From positions 868,001 through 932,000 of the forward strand of contig NZ_CP107917.1 of assembly GCF_036014175.1 (NCBI RefSeq): 64,000 bases of DNA, written 5' to 3'. Positions 63,353 through 64,000 of the stretch are shown one piece after another (the stretch's first letter is position 1; the number at the start of each line of letters is the position of its first letter). A program made the position numbers and the translations under genes. This stretch comes from Streptomyces sp. NBC_00443. Lineage in GTDB: Bacteria; Actinomycetota; Actinomycetes; Streptomycetales; Streptomycetaceae. The notes below the pieces were generated by a model. The model made no database searches and had not been told where the DNA came from. It worked only from the letters and a program-made list of their open reading frames with translations.

Positions 63353-64000
63353 TCAGCGCACCCTTCCCCGCGGTTTCAACGGCACCGGCGGTACGTTCGG
63401 TGCGGGCAAGGGGGCACCGTCGTACCCCTTCACCTCCCCGAACCGCGAGCCTTCCATCCAGTCCCGACGCGCCTGTTCGATCTCCTCCTGCGTCCGCCCG
63501 ATCCAGTTCCAGAACATGATCAGCTCCTCCTCGAACGGCTCGCCGCCGAGGAGCATCAGGCCGGCGTCCGACTCGGCGCGCAGCGGGAGTTCGGTGCGGC
63601 CGCAGCCGAGGTAGAGCATGGAGCCAGGGAGTACGGGCACGCCGTCCACGTGGGCCTCGCCCGACATGGACAGGACGGCGTACTCGAAGTCCGGCTCCAG
63701 GGGGAGGCGTACGTCCGCGCCGCGCGACAGGGTGAGGTCGGCGCCGACGATCGGGGTGTACGTCGTGCCGGGTGAGGTCGCGCCGTCGAGGCCGCCGAGG
63801 ATCAGCGTGGCCCGCAGGCCCGGCGCCGTGACGACCGGCAGGTCAGCGTGGTGTTCGAAGTGCGGGTCGGTGTGGCGGTGGCCGTCCGGGAGGGCGACCC
63901 ACAGCTGGGCGCCGTGCAGGAGGCGGGCGTGGGACTTCGGGCTCTCCTCGGAGTGGCTGATCGCCCGGCCGGAGGTCATCAGGCCCAGCTCGCGCGGGTG
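63353..64000 (-). CDS. Pirin family protein (partial, 5' end outside window)
   Basis: 216 C-terminal residues of a pirin-type bicupin, starting HPRELGLMTSGRAISHSEES at the window edge. Pirin-family blocks are visible: HARLLHGAQLWVALPDGHR with HTDPHFEHH, and the second cupin part with GEAHVDGVPVLPGSMLYL and FWNWIGRTQEEIEQARRDW. Pirins bind Fe2+ in the N-terminal cupin (mostly outside the window); some act as quercetinases or redox-sensing regulators. It reads toward the decayed region. Confidence 0.92.
   Translation of the reverse strand, partial: HPRELGLMTSGRAISHSEESPKSHARLLHGAQLWVALPDGHRHTDPHFEHHADLPVVTAPGLRATLILGGLDGATSPGTTYTPIVGADLTLSRGADVRLPLEPDFEYAVLSMSGEAHVDGVPVLPGSMLYLGCGRTELPLRAESDAGLMLLGGEPFEEELIMFWNWIGRTQEEIEQARRDWMEGSRFGEVKGYDGAPLPAPNVPPVPLKPRGRVR

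Noticed and set aside
1..64000. CRISPR arrays, tRNA or rRNA genes
   Set aside because: No regularly spaced short repeats with unique spacers and no tRNA/rRNA signatures were noticed on reading.

Overview
The window is high-GC actinobacterial DNA, almost certainly Streptomyces. Evidence: strong third-position G/C bias, GTG starts, a Streptomyces-type type VII secretion (T7SS/ESX) locus, and families typical of that genus (SRAP, CU044_5270, AAWKG, FxsT, Imm49). No RNA genes and no CRISPR array were seen.

Layout. (a) 1-1439: the 5' part of a zinc-binding lipoprotein gene with a Zur-box-like operator, then an SRAP/YedK-type DNA-protection gene. (b) 1570-41717: a full T7SS region. The minus-strand arm runs eccD, eccB, two WXG100 genes, a helical protein, a 1218-residue AAWKG-type protein, a YbaB/EspL-like protein, a third WXG100-like protein and then an ~18.8-kb effector frame. 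eccC is divergent on the plus strand. A second minus-strand operon encodes a T7SS-associated protein, a membrane-anchored ricin-type lectin, a beta-helix/double-AAA protein and a mycosin. EccE was not found. (c) 42256-44492: a membrane-anchored B-lectin protein and a secreted GH5 glycosidase. (d) 44544-53228: an FUSC/ArAE exporter, a DUF2235 hydrolase, a DrrA/DrrB-like ABC exporter, a DUF4097 protein with a ribbon-helix-helix regulator and repeated TGGCRCCA sites, a GtrA-like protein, and an ECF sigma factor coupled to a CU044_5270 protein. (e) 53361-55634: a DUF318 permease, a TIGR03943 partner and OsmC. (f) 55815-63352: a decayed accessory stretch with an fxsT remnant cut by an IS5-type transposase fragment, an Imm49-type immunity gene, TerC, and USP and TerD remnants. 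(g) 63353-64000: a partial pirin gene.

The most notable item is the effector frame at 20412-1570, about 6,280 codons. It begins with a WXG100-like/hydrophobic entry module and a Ser-Pro-Glu-Thr repeat linker. A caspase-like His/Cys region and an OTU peptidase follow, then a long beta-rich region, two OTU copies that have lost the catalytic Cys, an acidic linker, a coiled coil, a zinc deaminase (HxE/CxxC) and three tandem ~0.5-kb-residue modules (about 500 residues each) with an HExxHxxGxxD metallopeptidase motif. Three single-base losses at G/C runs split the frame into four open frames. They may be assembly errors, true decay or phase-variable sites.

Working model: EccB/C/D and the mycosin form the secretion machine. 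WXG100 proteins, the YbaB-like protein and the AAWKG protein are substrates or chaperones encoded with the giant effector. The lectin proteins and GH5 enzyme may provide wall or glycan contact. These functional links are inferred from gene order and domain content.
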